From NCBI GenBank assembly GCA_033220425.1, contig CM065648.1, positions 248,001-312,000 on the forward strand: a DNA stretch of 64,000 nucleotides, read 5' to 3'. Every line of letters begins with the position of its first letter. Within the stretch, counting starts at the first letter, position 1. Shown one piece after another: positions 1-11,032 of the stretch. The stretch comes from Lepraria neglecta. Its lineage: Eukaryota; Ascomycota; Lecanoromycetes; Lecanorales; Stereocaulaceae. The notes beneath the pieces were generated by a model. It did not search any database and was not told the DNA's origin. It worked only from the letters and a program-made list of their open reading frames with translations. A program made the position numbers and the translations under genes.

Positions 1-359
1 GATACTGACTGGATAAAATACTTGTCATGATAGATTGACGGGTGCGGTTAATACTAAGGAATAACGTCTATGGAGCCTTACTATTGCCTTTTTAAGAAAT
101 AACCAATTATATCTATAGTCTATAGTATAGTCCTTACTAGATACCTCGTCTGCCACCAAAATTTCGTGTGTGGTAGCGTACCCTGAAAGTGCCTTAGCGT
201 TCCCGCCAATGGTTCTGAAATCTATGGTAAAGCGGCAAGCAGATTCGACGATCCTGACCGCCAAGAACCCCCGTCGATATCTAATCGCTTGCACCAGATT
301 TTCGATTGTTTGACTTTTCACTCAACAGCCTACCACTCCTTGTTGTTTAATATCTCACT
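1..359. other. intergenic, upstream of lipoyl synthase
   Basis: No gene is recognised here. A 98-codon reading frame on the minus strand (25-321) has no recognisable domain and reads like chance coding. The part just before position 360 is CT-rich and presumably holds the promoter and 5' leader of the lipoyl synthase gene. Confidence 0.5.
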
Positions 360-1592
360 ATGGCGTCCAAAGCGACGAGACTACGGTGCCTTTACGCCCC
401 TCCTATACCCACCGTTCGACCCCGCCTACACTCTACTCGTACCTTTGCCACCGCAGTCTCAGAACCTACAGAGTCCACCGCCCCGCCTACATCCACGACT
501 CGCCGCTCCCCAACCACTTTCAAAGACCGTCTGAACGCAGGTCCTTCGCTATCAGACTTTGTCTCCCCTCCTCGTGAGGATGAAGAGCCTATGCTCGCCA
601 CAGCTCTTGTTGGTCCAGCTGGCAAGCAAAAAGAGATTACCCGCCTACCCAGCTGGCTACAGACGCCCATTCCAAACAATGCAAATTACAAATCTATAAA
701 ACGAGATCTTAGAGGCTTGAATTTACACACTGTTTGCGAAGAAGCTCGATGTCCGAACATCAGTGATTGCTGGGGCGGATCCGACAAAAGCGCTGCTACG
801 GCTACAATCATGCTCATGGGTGATACATGCACGAGAGGATGCAGATTCTGCTCTGTCAAGACTTCGAAAGCGCCGTCACCACTTGACCCACATGAGCCTG
901 AGCATACGGCGGAGGCACTGAAGCGATGGGGTTTGGGATACGTCGTGCTTACATCTGTTGATCGGGACGACCTAGCCGACGGCGGAGCAAATCATTTCGC
1001 AGAGACCATCATGAAGATAAAGAGTAAGGCGCCTGGTATGCTAGTGGAGGCATTGACGGGCGACTACGCTGGAGATCTGGAAATGGTGGCGAAGGTGGCG
1101 AGGAGTGGATTGGATGTCTATGCACACAATGTCGAGACAGTGGAGGAATTAACACCAATGGTGCGGGATCGAAGAGCGAAATTCAGGCAGAGTTTAAGTG
1201 TTCTGAAACATGCGAAGGAGGCCAAAGAAGGCTTGATCACAAAGACGAGTATCATGCTGGGACTGGGCGAGACACAGGATCAGCTTTGGGAGACATTGAA
1301 GGAGCTTCGAAACGTTGACGTCGACGTTGTTACCTTCGGACAATACATGCGACCTACGAAGCGACATATGCCCGTCCACACTTACGTAACTCCTGTCGTA
1401 TTCGAGACCTGGCGCCAACGAGCATTGGACATGGGATTCCTCTACTGTGCCAGCGGACCACTGGTACGGAGCTCTTACAAAGCGGGAGAAGCGTTCATCG
1501 AGAACGTGATCAAGAAAAGAGCTAGGAAGAACCAGACTGCGCTAGCCGAGGGAGCTATTACAAGTGGGTTCGAAACGACGAATGCCTCTTAG
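360..1592 (+). CDS. LIP5: lipoyl synthase, mitochondrial
   Basis: Radical-SAM enzyme that inserts two sulfurs into octanoyl groups on lipoyl domains (PDH, KGDH, glycine cleavage H protein) in mitochondria. It is a 410-residue single-exon frame. The first 50 or so residues are rich in Arg, Ser and Thr, as expected of a mitochondrial presequence. The family's two cluster motifs are both visible: an auxiliary-cluster motif [12 protein letters not shown] (about residues 125-136) and the radical-SAM motif CTRGCRFC (about 156-163). Family signatures such as [15 protein letters not shown] and the C-terminal RSSYKAGE also match. Length fits fungal orthologues and no break is seen. The ATG at 360 is the first one that leaves the presequence intact. 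Confidence 0.97.
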   Translation: MASKATRLRCLYAPPIPTVRPRLHSTRTFATAVSEPTESTAPPTSTTRRSPTTFKDRLNAGPSLSDFVSPPREDEEPMLATALVGPAGKQKEITRLPSWLQTPIPNNANYKSIKRDLRGLNLHTVCEEARCPNISDCWGGSDKSAATATIMLMGDTCTRGCRFCSVKTSKAPSPLDPHEPEHTAEALKRWGLGYVVLTSVDRDDLADGGANHFAETIMKIKSKAPGMLVEALTGDYAGDLEMVAKVARSGLDVYAHNVETVEELTPMVRDRRAKFRQSLSVLKHAKEAKEGLITKTSIMLGLGETQDQLWETLKELRNVDVDVVTFGQYMRPTKRHMPVHTYVTPVVFETWRQRALDMGFLYCASGPLVRSSYKAGEAFIENVIKKRARKNQTALAEGAITSGFETTNAS

Positions 1593-1897
1593 GCGACAGA
1601 AACCTTCGAATTATTTGCGATGACAGACAATTAGATTGGCGTTGATTCCGGAAAGCATTTACAGGCGTCTCTGGCATGGGAGGCTTCAACTGCCTAGCCA
1701 TTGGTGCATTTTCTGGCGGGCAAGAGCTGAGAATTGTAAATGATCTTGATTCTATGAGCCCAACAATACGCATAGAGAACTCTATTTCACTTTCTAATTT
1801 CGACTTCGTCCTATACTCACTTTCCCAGAGAAATTCTCTATCCCACCACACTATCAAAAGGATGTCAGACGCGCAGAGCTAACCCAACACTACCTCG
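1593..1897. other. intergenic between convergent genes
   Basis: About 300 bp between the ends of the lipoyl synthase gene and the converging crotonase-like gene. It presumably holds both 3' UTRs. No further gene or repeat is recognised. Confidence 0.5.
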
Positions 1898-2857
1898 TCA
1901 TGAACCAGGCGGCACAATCTCCGTCAAATCCTTCGGCAAATTCAACTCAAAAGTCCCAGCACTCTCATTCTCCGAAACCTTCAAAAACAGGGACGCAGCC
2001 TCCTGCGTGACTTTAGTGCTCGCAAGCTGTGTAAACAAGTCATTGTCACCTTGCAAATCGGTATCACTAGGCTTCTGCACATTAACTCTCGCCTTGATAG
2101 CAGCGAGCCCTTGTTCCGGAAAGGCCGCGATCCTCTCCGCCAGCGCATCAGTCTCCTGCGTCAATTCCTCCGCGCTCCCAAACGCCTTGTTCACCCAACC
2201 AATAGCCGCCGCGGTCACTGCATCGACGGCGCGCCCGGAGAGTATGTACTCCAGTGCTCGAGCACGCCCGATTAGCTTCACGAGGAATTGTATACCGCCT
2301 GCGCCGGGTGGGAGGCCAAATCCCACTTCTAAGTGCGAGACACTAGTTGCGGGACCAGCGTAGCGGATGTCGCACTGGACGGCGAATTCATTCCCAGCGC
2401 CACTTGTGCGGCCGTTGATCTCTGCAATGAAAATCACAGGCAGAGTAGCGAGATTCGTTCGGGTTCTGAGTAACTGCTCTCCAATCAATGTGCCGTTGCC
2501 GGGAGGTAATACCGGGCTCGAGGCGTCAAGGGCGTGGATTTCGTAATGGGCGATGAAGAAGTCGGGGTTTGCGGAGGAGAAGATGACGACTTTGGGATTG
2601 GTGGTGGTGTTGACGTTGGTGGCGAGCGTGTCGACGAAGGAGGAGACGTCGGCGGCGAGTTTGTAGTCCCAGAGGTTGATGGGTGGGTTGTTGATGACGG
2701 CGTGGATTATGCTGCCGTTTGTGGTTGTGGTGAGGGTGCCGTGGCCTGGGGAGGAAGTTCGGGCATGGACTTTGGCAGGAAGGCTGCGTGGTGTTGGAGT
2801 AGATTGAGCAGAGGTGAAGAGAAGGGGGAGCAGTGCGAACTGGATGATTGGATACAT
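1898..2857 (-). CDS. crotonase-fold (enoyl-CoA hydratase/isomerase family) protein with signal peptide
   Basis: Intronless 319-residue protein. From about residue 40 it has the crotonase fold: an alanine/valine-rich start with INNPPINLWD, the oxyanion-hole segment INGRTSGAGNEFAVQCD near residues 150-165, and the helix with GFGLPPGAGGIQFL. Members normally act on acyl-CoA thioesters in mitochondria, peroxisomes or cytosol. What is unusual is the N-terminus: MYPIIQFALLPLLFTSAQS looks like a classical secretory signal peptide, followed by a Pro/Ser/Thr stretch and several N-glycosylation sequons (NGS, NTT). A secreted or secretory-pathway location is therefore predicted, where CoA substrates are not expected, so substrate and reaction are unknown. 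It shares a 458-bp divergent upstream region with the NACHT-ankyrin gene. Confidence 0.85.
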   Translation of the reverse strand: MYPIIQFALLPLLFTSAQSTPTPRSLPAKVHARTSSPGHGTLTTTTNGSIIHAVINNPPINLWDYKLAADVSSFVDTLATNVNTTTNPKVVIFSSANPDFFIAHYEIHALDASSPVLPPGNGTLIGEQLLRTRTNLATLPVIFIAEINGRTSGAGNEFAVQCDIRYAGPATSVSHLEVGFGLPPGAGGIQFLVKLIGRARALEYILSGRAVDAVTAAAIGWVNKAFGSAEELTQETDALAERIAAFPEQGLAAIKARVNVQKPSDTDLQGDNDLFTQLASTKVTQEAASLFLKVSENESAGTFELNLPKDLTEIVPPGS

Positions 2858-3315
2858 GTTGGAGTTTTCAAAGGCAATCGAGATATCTACAGAGCACTAC
2901 AGACAAGCTGGGCCTTTTTATATAGAGACTCTGGTTACATCTGAGATTTCAATTTATCAGCATAAACCATGCAAGTCAGACCGTCCATGCATGCATAAGC
3001 AGATGTAATAGCTGTTCAGTAAACATTGCTAACCCTAACTTCTCCGAGGCATTGCGTGAGGATCAGGTTTTACCACTTCTGTATGCACGTTGCGAGGCTT
3101 TGCCGTCAGTAGAGGACGATGATAGATGGCTTATGTACTCGGAGCCGTTCAAGCCACCAAAGCCATCTGCCCCCAATGAGGTCTAGCGCCATGAGGCTGA
3201 AAAGCCTGCATATCTAGCCTGCACGTAGACGCCCACCACACTCCACATAGAACATGCCTAAACATCCTTCATCCCCGCGAGCTTTGCATGACTAAGGTAG
3301 GTAGTCGCAGCGACC
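2858..3315. promoter_or_regulatory. divergent promoter region (crotonase-like / NACHT-ankyrin)
   Basis: A 458-bp spacer between two divergently read start codons, so it must contain both promoters. A TATAT stretch near 2920 lies about 60 bp upstream of the crotonase ATG and could serve as its TATA element. No specific factor site is claimed. Confidence 0.4.
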
Positions 3316-6300
3316 ATGGCAGAAGCTATCGGTCTCGCCGCCAGCATCGGCGGCCTAATCAACCTCGCGATCAGCTTGTCGGATATCAGCTACGAGTACT
3401 TCAACAACGTAAGGCATGCTTCTAAAGCTATACAATCTTATTTTGTTGAGTTATCTGCTTTGAAAAAGGTTCTTGTTGGACTGGATGAAATTCTTCGTGA
3501 CCCTGTTCATGGAGTGGTGCTGGCGGGACATGGGTCGTTTGAATTGACTAGTGCGGGAATTGGTGAGTGTGAAGAGGAGTTGAGAAGGTTGGAGAAGAAA
3601 TTAGGGAAGAAGGCCAAGGGAGGTAGATTCCATGGTGCGGTTGGTAATTTGCTTTGGCCATTTAAGGAGAAAGAGACCAAGGAGATAGTGGAGACGTTGC
3701 ATCGGTACCGGGGTATCTTTCACGCTTCGTTGTCTCTTAATGGCTTGTGAGTATAGCCTTCAAGATTGGGAAACGGGATAGGATAGCTAATGTCAAGCAG
3801 TGTAGTTGGTGTAGAAATTTCCGAGAAAGTGCAGGGATTGGAAAGGACTATCAACAGTAAGACCCTGTGTTAGTATGCTGGGGGTTTGTGATTTGACCTT
3901 TTATAGCTACATATCAGGAGAAGATACTTCGTTGGCTCTGCTCCATCGATCCTTCCATAAACCATAACGCAGCATGTTCTAAGCGGGAACCTACCACAGG
4001 CAACTGGCTAATAAAGTCACAAGAGTTCGCTAATTGGTGGAATAATGCCAATCAGTTCTTGTGGCTCTACGGTATCCCTGGGTGTGGTAAGACCGTGCTC
4101 TGCTCCACCGTCATCGAGCATACAAACAATCAGATTACTAAAGACGCCACTTGTGGTTTCGCTTACTTCTACTTCGACTTCAACAGCGGAGAGAAGCAGG
4201 CGATTGATGGGTTCCTGTGCTCTGTCCTCGCACAGCTGTCATGTCAAATGGAGCCATTCTCGGACAGCATCAAAGCTCTATATGACGAAAACTATAAATT
4301 GTCCTCACGACCAAAGCGGGATACGCTCGTCGGGACACTTTTCACGCTTGCCAAAAGCTTTAGGCGAGTGTATGTTGTTGTCGACGCTCTCGACGAGTGT
4401 TCGGATAGGATTGGCATAGCAGATCTGATCGTCACTATCATAAGTCGTAAGAAGGAAGAGATCAACATCCTAGCGACGAGTCGGAAGGAGCAAGAACTTG
4501 AAGTAGGCCTCCGCGATGTGTCCTCCCAGAGCATCTTGGTACAGAGTGCTATGGTCGATAGAGATATTGCGTTGCATGTGCGAAGCCAACTGAGCAAAGA
4601 CAATCAATTGCGAAGATGGTCTGACTCGGTTAAACCCGAAATCGAGACAGCCCTTGTCGAAGGCGCTCATGGGATGTATGTATCCCTTTCCCCAAATCCA
4701 CGAGATGTTGCATGGTCCCTCGAATCTGGCTGAATTCCGTAGGTTTCGATGGGCTGATTGCCAGTTGAATGCCCTTCGCAAATGCCTCACTATGGCTGGA
4801 CTAAGAAAAGCCTTGCGTTCGCTCCCAAAGACCTTGGACGACACGTACAGTCGAATCCTGATAAACATTGATGAGGAGTATCGAAGAGAAGCCTACACTG
4901 TGCTTCAATGGCTGACGTTCTCCGTTCGGCCTTTACACCTTGTCGAGGTTGCCGAGGCGGTTGCCGTGCGACCTGGGAGTGATTTCCTTGATGACGAGGA
5001 GAAATTGCGTGATCCGCATGTCATCCTATCCATATGCTCCAGTCTTGTTGTCCTGTCCGAGTTTGGAGAGTTGAGGCTTGCTCATTACTCTGTGAAAGAG
5101 TACCTTGTCTCTGAACGTATACGGACGAGTCCGGCTTCACAATTCGCCATGATGGTCGACTCCGGAAACAAAGATATTGCCGAGATTTGTCTGACATACC
5201 TTTTGCTTTCTGACCAGTGGGATCTCTTATCACATTCGCGTTTCTTGGATTTCCCCTTACTGCGCTATGCAACTCAGAACTGGCACGTACATGCTCGAAG
5301 TGTGCCAGCCGAGCTTGCGCAGACTCGCGTAACACCACTTGCTGTGCAATTCCTCACTTCCAATGATAATCCAGCCTTCAAGCAATGGATAACTATATCA
5401 AAGCAGGATGAATTCTACTTTCAGCCCCCGTCTCGAGCCCTAGTAGGAACACCACTGTACTTTGCATCGTACTGTGGTTTGCTCGAAGTCGCTCGACTAA
5501 TGGTGGAATCGATGAAAGATGCTGACGCGAGGAGTGAAATATTGGGTGATGCTTTGAAGGCGGCGTCGAATAAAGGCCACCTCAACGTAGTAAAACTGTT
5601 ATTGGACGCTGTGGCCGCAATTGATGGTCACGAAAAGGATGACTATACGAGAGAAGACACCGTTACGGCGTTGCAACAGGCCGCCTGGAATGGGCATCTG
5701 GACATTACTCAACTCTTACTGAACAAGGGAGCTGATGTCAACGCTCAAGACCCTTGGGGCACAACGGCACTGCACTGCGAGGCTTGGAAGGGATATACCC
5801 CGATGCTGAAATTGCTTTTGGATAATGGAGCCGATCCAGAAACGCAGGATGGTGCCGGAGGGTCAGCTTTGCATTTTGCAGCTTATGCTGGACAAGAGGA
5901 AGTCATTCGGATGCTTCTGGATTATGGTGCTCGGGTTGATGCGAAGGCAGCCTTTCATACCTTTGTCCAAAAGAGCCCAAAAGTCGAGGAATTAGGCGCT
6001 TCTGACAAGGAGGTATTTGGGGAAGCTGCTTGGTTGGAGGATCGTGACGAGGGGCGTTGTCCGGGCAGAACACCACTTCACGAAGCAGCGTGGGCTGGCA
6101 AGACTGGGGCGGTCCGTCTGCTGGTGGAGAGAGGAGCCGATGTGAGGGCACAGGATGATAATGGCTGGACGGCGCTGCATCGAGCGGCTAAACAGGGCTT
6201 TGCTGATACGGCGCAGCTTCTGTTGGATCTGGGCTCTCCGACGGATTTGAGGGATCGTTCTGAGATGAGAATGACTGCTTATGAACTGGCTGCTGCGCAC

Positions 6301-6393
6301 ATGCGAGAAGATGTTGTGAGGGCGTTAGATCCTTTCCCGTCGGGACGTAAGAGCGTACAGGTGTTAGTGTGTGAAATAAGTGTTGACGGTTGA
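3316..6393 (+). CDS. HeLo-like/NACHT/ankyrin STAND protein (NLR-like)
   Basis: Four exons can be joined in frame: 3316-3746, 3801-3856, 3907-4675, 4743-6393 (introns of 54, 50 and 67 bp, all GT-AG), giving 968 residues. The N-terminus (AEAIGLAASIGGLINLA, then an amphipathic helical region to about 160) resembles the HeLo-like N-terminal domain of fungal STAND proteins, a cell-death effector class. A NACHT NTPase follows: P-loop GIPGCGKT near residue 215, and the Walker B region VYVVVDALDECSD near 320. The conserved GMFRWADCQL segment is rebuilt exactly across intron 3. A winged-helix-like region ends with AHYSVKEYL. The C-terminal third holds at least six ankyrin repeats (for example TALHRAAKQGFADTAQLLLDLG), which are divergent from one another. 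No break is visible, so this NLR appears intact. Inferred role: self/non-self or pathogen sensing leading to cell death. Confidence 0.9.
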
Positions 6394-7039
6394 AAGTGGA
6401 GAGGCATGTTTGTGGATCTTTTTATTTTGGCTGCGCGGCCAGCATGTTGTTCTTGGTGAAATGCCGACGACTTTGGAAAGCGCAAAGGGCTCGACTTCCT
6501 GGAGTGACATTCGCCGCATCTGCCACAAAATATCTGAGCTTTCCGTAGAATTTGGAGCTTGATCCTAAACCCGTCGTATTTGTATTAGTCCATTAGAACG
6601 CAATGTTTCCCATGAGCTCATAGCTGTAACACTGCATAAAAGCAACAAGGCGTAAAGGGAAATGACCAACTTTGTGCAAATATCAGCATACCAATTATTG
6701 ATATACTGTGTAAACACAGGTCCATCAGATCCCGCACCGTAGAAGTGTAATGTTATTAGAGGTGACTAAATTTATACACATTAAGTTGCTAGGTATTGGC
6801 ATACTGCGTAGATACATGTCCGTCAGATTAAGCCTCCACTATCGATCACTTTCTGCATTCTGCTACATGCTTCAGTTGACTTCGCCGAACGCTCAGTAAA
6901 TGCGTAATTCATGGTGTGCTTAGGAATACCAACAGCAGAGGATATCATGGAAAGCACATACTAACCTCAGACCCTTCTTTTCATCGTTCACTTTACCCTC
7001 CTCTTCTCTTTCTCATGCAATTTTATCAACCCGTTGCAC
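6394..7039. other. intergenic between convergent genes
   Basis: About 650 bp, AT-rich in the middle, between the converging NACHT-ankyrin and SUR7-type genes. Near 6700 and 6790 an imperfect direct duplication of about 45 bp is visible: both copies contain attg(g/a)-atatactg-like text followed by 'gtcc(a/g)tcagat'. No coding sequence is recognised. Confidence 0.45.
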
Positions 7040-8023
7040 CTAAGCTCTCGTGAATGAGGACCTCTCGCCATCAACCGCAGTCTCCTTGTCAATGAAGCTG
7101 CCCCGGTCTCTCGTGGTCTTTTGCTTGCGGCCGAAGAACATCTTGCCACCACCTCGCTTCCCTCCACTGCTTGATCCAGACGCAGCTCCACCCGCACACA
7201 GGAGAACCATGGCGATGAAGTAGCATGCAACGGCGGCCCACATGAAGCCGAAAGCGTCTTTACCGAGGGAGGCGTCCATACCATTGGATTTGAAGTTGTT
7301 GCGGCCTTTGACGAATGCGGCGCTGTGAGGATGAGTTATTAGCTAGGGTTGATTTTGTATTGGGGGAAAGGTGTGGGATGTAGAAGAAATTTGTATGGAG
7401 GTGGGGAAAGACTCACGTCATAAGCGCAGCGGTAAGAGTCTGGAAGAATAGCGCGACGGAGCACATAGCGCTGGAGAGGAAGCTACCAATGCGACTGCAG
7501 AGGGCCAGGAGACCGAGGAACAGTGAGCAGGCGCCGAAGAAGCCGCCGATAAGGACGAAGGCGAACATGAAACGCGTCAGGTAGTAATACCGGTGTGTGC
7601 TATTACCGCGCAGCTGTTAGTAATCTGTATAGAAGAGCGCCACCTGCGTAGTTTTGGCGTGGAGGTTGCTTACCCAATGAATTGCGTAGGAACGCCAGTA
7701 GTAGTGCCAAAGTTCCTGGCCGGGTCAAATGGGTAGGCGGGGTGCACTGTAGGGCATGAATTGCGGCCGTTGGTGACGCTGCAGGCATTCCAGAATGTCC
7801 ATCTTGTTGTAGCTGCTGCACCCGGGATGCCTGTGGTCGCGGCTTGGAGGAAGTAGAACTGGTTCGTGGGGTTCTTATTCACAGCGCCGCCGATGAGGAT
7901 CAGGAGGGTAAGGAGTAGGCCTCCACCGATGAGGACGAGGGACACGAGCCCGAGGATTGGTCCTGAGACTGCGTTAGGAGTGTTTCGGGTGATGGGATGG
8001 GAGCGGAGCTTACTGGCTGGCAT
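7040..8023 (-). CDS. SUR7/PalI-family four-helix membrane protein
   Basis: Three exons on the minus strand, 8023-7674, 7599-7417 and 7322-7040 (introns of 74 and 94 bp), give 271 residues. Four hydrophobic segments fit the SUR7/PalI plan: one near residue 25-47 (ILGLVSLVLIGGGLLLTLLI), then two adjacent ones after RYYYLTRF (FVLIGGFFGACSLFLGLLAL and a following segment), and the last near 210-230 (FGFMWAAVACYFIAMVLLCAG). The loop between TM1 and TM2 carries the W-N-A-C motif (TFWNACSV) typical of these proteins. The C-terminus is a basic, Gly/Ser-rich cytosolic tail. Family members mark eisosomes/MCC patches and affect wall synthesis, or act in pH sensing (PalI). Which branch this one belongs to cannot be told from sequence alone. 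Confidence 0.88.
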
Positions 8024-8711
8024 TGTCGCGGTTGTTTACGGGAAGCTACCCTGGGCTTTTAGATGTCAGTAATGGTCCATTGAAGGCTGCAAAACTGTCG
8101 CTTGACGCGCAAAACATACCGATTGTCTGTGTAGCGCAATTAAAAAGTCGTGGAGGTGGAGAGAAGCGCAAGGAAGCGGGCGCAGATGAAGAGAAGTGCT
8201 GGGTGAGCTGTGGCTGACGTAGCTACTAGCGCCAGCCAGAAAGTTTGTATGGGTCACGTTCTCGGCCTAGAGCAGCCTTTTAGGCATCTTTTCGGGGCCA
8301 ATTTCCCTGCTTTGCACCCTTACCCCAGCCTATCCGCTGTTTAGAGCCCGTAGAGCTTGCATCGTGCTACGTCATTCCAGATTCCATAATTGTTGGCAAA
8401 CAACGGCATTCTGTCTCGTGAGCATCTTGGCTTTCCTCTGACGCAAGTTTCAGCATCTACACAATTGGATCCTCAAGCTATGGGATTTTATTGTTCGTGT
8501 GAGACTCTGCCTAAGCGTTTTTCTACTTTACCTAGCTCTCTAGCCTGACAAATAGTCTCCGTCCAATTTCGCTCTAGCGCTTTTCGACATTTTCAATCCT
8601 TGCGGAGATCTGCCATGCATCGTCGAAGCGTGCCACAGCCTCACGTGCTTCAACAGTCGACAACTAGCTCTTAGATTATTTGCTTGAGAGATCAAGAAGC
8701 CGTAGAGAATC
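8024..8711. promoter_or_regulatory. divergent promoter region (SUR7-type / RAV2)
   Basis: 688 bp between two divergent starts. The two short open frames here (8023-8217 on plus and 8066-8257 on minus) show no domain and no conserved look. They are treated as leader or chance sequence. Confidence 0.4.
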
Positions 8712-9948
8712 ATGTCTGCTGCTGTCTGGCCTCCGATATCTCATGAGCAGCTCATCAAAGAGGAGGAAGAGTCTCTGGTATTATCTTGAGGATGCAGTTG
8801 GCCAGGTCTCATTGGTTGATTGTTTGTAGGCAGCCGAACTTGAATGGCTTCTCAATCTACTGCAAGAGAACCTTGCATCACTAAAGAGCGGTCTGCAAGA
8901 ATGTGTTGCTTTGCTGGCGCCTGAAGAGCCCGGTTCCACGCTTGCCGTGTCGTCTCTGAGGTCTGAAAGCGTCAAAGGCTTTGTGACAAGAATCGGTACT
9001 CGCATTGTCAAAGGCGTAAGTCGAAAGTTTTTCTAGCTTAGAAAATTAAACGTCAAGAACCAATATTTGGGCTCGCCTCCCACGCTTGCTGTGATTGCCT
9101 CGTTTGAACCTGCTTTGTCTCGACTGTCTCTTTGAACGTGGTCAGCCCAGCTGATATGCCATGCTGCGTAGGACATCAACCTTCGTGTGCAAACTCTCCC
9201 ACCTCCACGCTCACTACCTTCGTATCCTATCCACTTGCAGAACCCTATACTCTTACCCCAACTATCTGTCCTCCTCAATCTCCTTAACCAAGCCCTCGAC
9301 ATCATCGACATAAGTGCCTGGACCGGAGATCCGCACAATGGCTCGTTCATCGCTGGTCAATTGAAGTTGCTGGCCGACACCATAGAAGAAGCAAGGCAAA
9401 CGCTGAAAGGAGGTGAGGACGTCGTAGGCGGGAAATGGTGGGAGGATGGGACGAGCGATGATGTATGGCCCCTGTTCCTGCTGTCATTACATAGTCTGTA
9501 GCACCTCCTCCTCGTACAGACCCTTGTATTCACGATTCCTCTCCCTCCATCAGAGATACTTCCCCAGCTCACACCCCTTCCCATCCAGACATTCTCCCCC
9601 TCCCTCCCCTCAACCCTCTCATTCCACCTCTCCATCGCCGATGCCGCTCTCCTCCTCCACATCCGCACCCTCGCCCCGCCTTCACAACCCGAAACCTCAC
9701 TAACAGGCCTCTCCATCCGCACACGCCTCGGCCTAGCATCTCGCCCACCAGTCCACGACGAACTCGATCAGGTATTCCAGTACAGAGGGGAGGAAGTCAC
9801 CGTGAAGGAGAAAGTGAGGGTGGAGAGCCAGGATCCGAGTCTCATGGCTGTGATGGCGAAGTTGAGCGCGTTGGGACATGCGGTGGGTGGTTGGAGGGTT
9901 AGGGTTGGTGTGGTTATGGGGGAGGATGTTGAGGAGGAGGGGGAGTGA
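8712..9948 (+). CDS. RAV2: RAVE subunit 2 / Rogdi-type V-ATPase assembly factor
   Basis: Four phase-0 exons, 8712-8777, 8830-9015, 9172-9462 and 9502-9948, give 329 residues. The product matches the Rogdi leucine-zipper-domain family. It begins SAAVWPPISHEQLIKEEEE, then ELEWLLNLLQENLASLK and ECVALLAP. The conserved SLRSESVKGFVTRIGTRIVKGD follows across intron 2, then the WTGDPHNGSFIAGQLKLL block and the C-terminal VRVESQDPSLMAVMAKL. In yeast Rav2 works in the RAVE complex, which reassembles V1 and Vo sectors of the vacuolar ATPase; that role is inferred here from the family. Intron 3 as modelled is only 39 bp (9463-9501). A slightly different acceptor is possible, but the downstream frame is clearly right. 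Confidence 0.92.
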
Positions 9949-10330
9949 GTAGGTTGGGTAGTCTTGCATGGTAGCAAGGCACTGGGAATGCCGAGATCGT
10001 AGGTTCTAGAAGAGTAAATCATTGTGACTACCTAGGCGTATAGCACTCACAGTCGATTCTATTGATCGATAATGCCACTGTGAGCTGTGAAAGAGTTTCA
10101 TCTAGGAGGTGTTACTGGTCACTCTCTCGGCTGGTAGCCCTCATCATTGGTTTGACAGGTGAGTTGCTGCCCCGGAGGACTGTCAAAAGTTGGCCATCCG
10201 GCGTGGATTATCATATCGCTCTCTAGGCGAGCAGGCCATTTCTATCATACACATGCATCAACACTTTTCTTCAACTGTCCCATCTTTCCAACCATCTACC
10301 AACACGCGCTGCCAATTTTGCGGCAAGTGC
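9949..10330. other. intergenic between convergent genes
   Basis: About 380 bp at the 3' ends of RAV2 and the converging 234-codon gene. An imperfect inverted pair (cactcacagt near 10045, cactgtgagc near 10076) could form a weak hairpin. Nothing else is recognised. Confidence 0.4.
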
Positions 10331-11032
10331 CTAAGCACCCGCACACAAAGCGTAGTAGATCTCCAACGTGGTGTACTCCGTCAAATCCTCCAATCCAACA
10401 TAGGCCATGAACCCCTTTCCATAAGCCTGGTACGCACCCGGGCACTGGGCATTCTTCTTAGGCTTAGCCCCCACCTTGTTCTCACAGACGTAGAATAATG
10501 CCGCGTCCTCGTGTACGTTCTCAAGGTAGGTGCCCTGGAGCTTAATGTTGCGGTTGTACATAAGTGGCTTTGAAGCGTCAGGCATACGCTTATTGAATGT
10601 ATCTTGAGTAGTTCCGACAACCCAGTCCAGACCGAACATCTTCTTAAATACACCTGTGTCCTTCTGCTTGTTATCGGGATTGAAACCGTAAGGGCAGCCG
10701 CCGAAGATGACCTTGCCGCCGTTGTTGGCGAATTCTTTGAGACGTGTAGCGGTGGCTTCGCGGTCGCAAGACTCATCCATGGTAGTAGCACCGATGACAA
10801 AGATGATGTCGGCTTTTCTGGAATGAATATAGGTCTCAGAGGTTGCTGGGGCAGAGGCCTCCACAAGATAGTGGTCTTTGAAGTTCTCGATGAACTCCTG
10901 GTGTTCCTGGTCGGCCCAGACCATGCCGTGGTCAAGGACTAGGATGAGAATCTTGAAACGGTCGTCGAGTAGTGCTGAACTCGGTGGGAAACGCTCTAGG
11001 AGCTCCTGCTTAACATCACGCTTAGGATGCAT
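10331..11032 (-). CDS. uncharacterised fungal protein, possible GATase1/ThuA-like fold
   Basis: Single-exon frame of 233 residues. No family is recognised with certainty. The alternation of beta strands and helices suggests a flavodoxin- or glutamine-amidotransferase-like fold: FKILILVLDHG near 28-38, ADIIFVIGATTMD near 72-84, then LKEFANNGGKVIFGGCPYGFNP near 100-121. The Gly-Gly-Cys turn after a strand resembles the nucleophile elbow of class I amidotransferases and ThuA-like proteins, but no catalytic His-Glu pair can be assigned. There is no signal peptide and no membrane segment, so it is probably a soluble cytosolic protein. The good coding look and the absence of stops support a real gene; the function stays open. 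Confidence 0.75.
   Translation of the reverse strand: MHPKRDVKQELLERFPPSSALLDDRFKILILVLDHGMVWADQEHQEFIENFKDHYLVEASAPATSETYIHSRKADIIFVIGATTMDESCDREATATRLKEFANNGGKVIFGGCPYGFNPDNKQKDTGVFKKMFGLDWVVGTTQDTFNKRMPDASKPLMYNRNIKLQGTYLENVHEDAALFYVCENKVGAKPKKNAQCPGAYQAYGKGFMAYVGLEDLTEYTTLEIYYALCAGA

Noticed and set aside
25-321. 98-codon minus-strand frame at the window start
   Set aside because: No recognisable motif and it overlaps the promoter of the lipoyl synthase gene.
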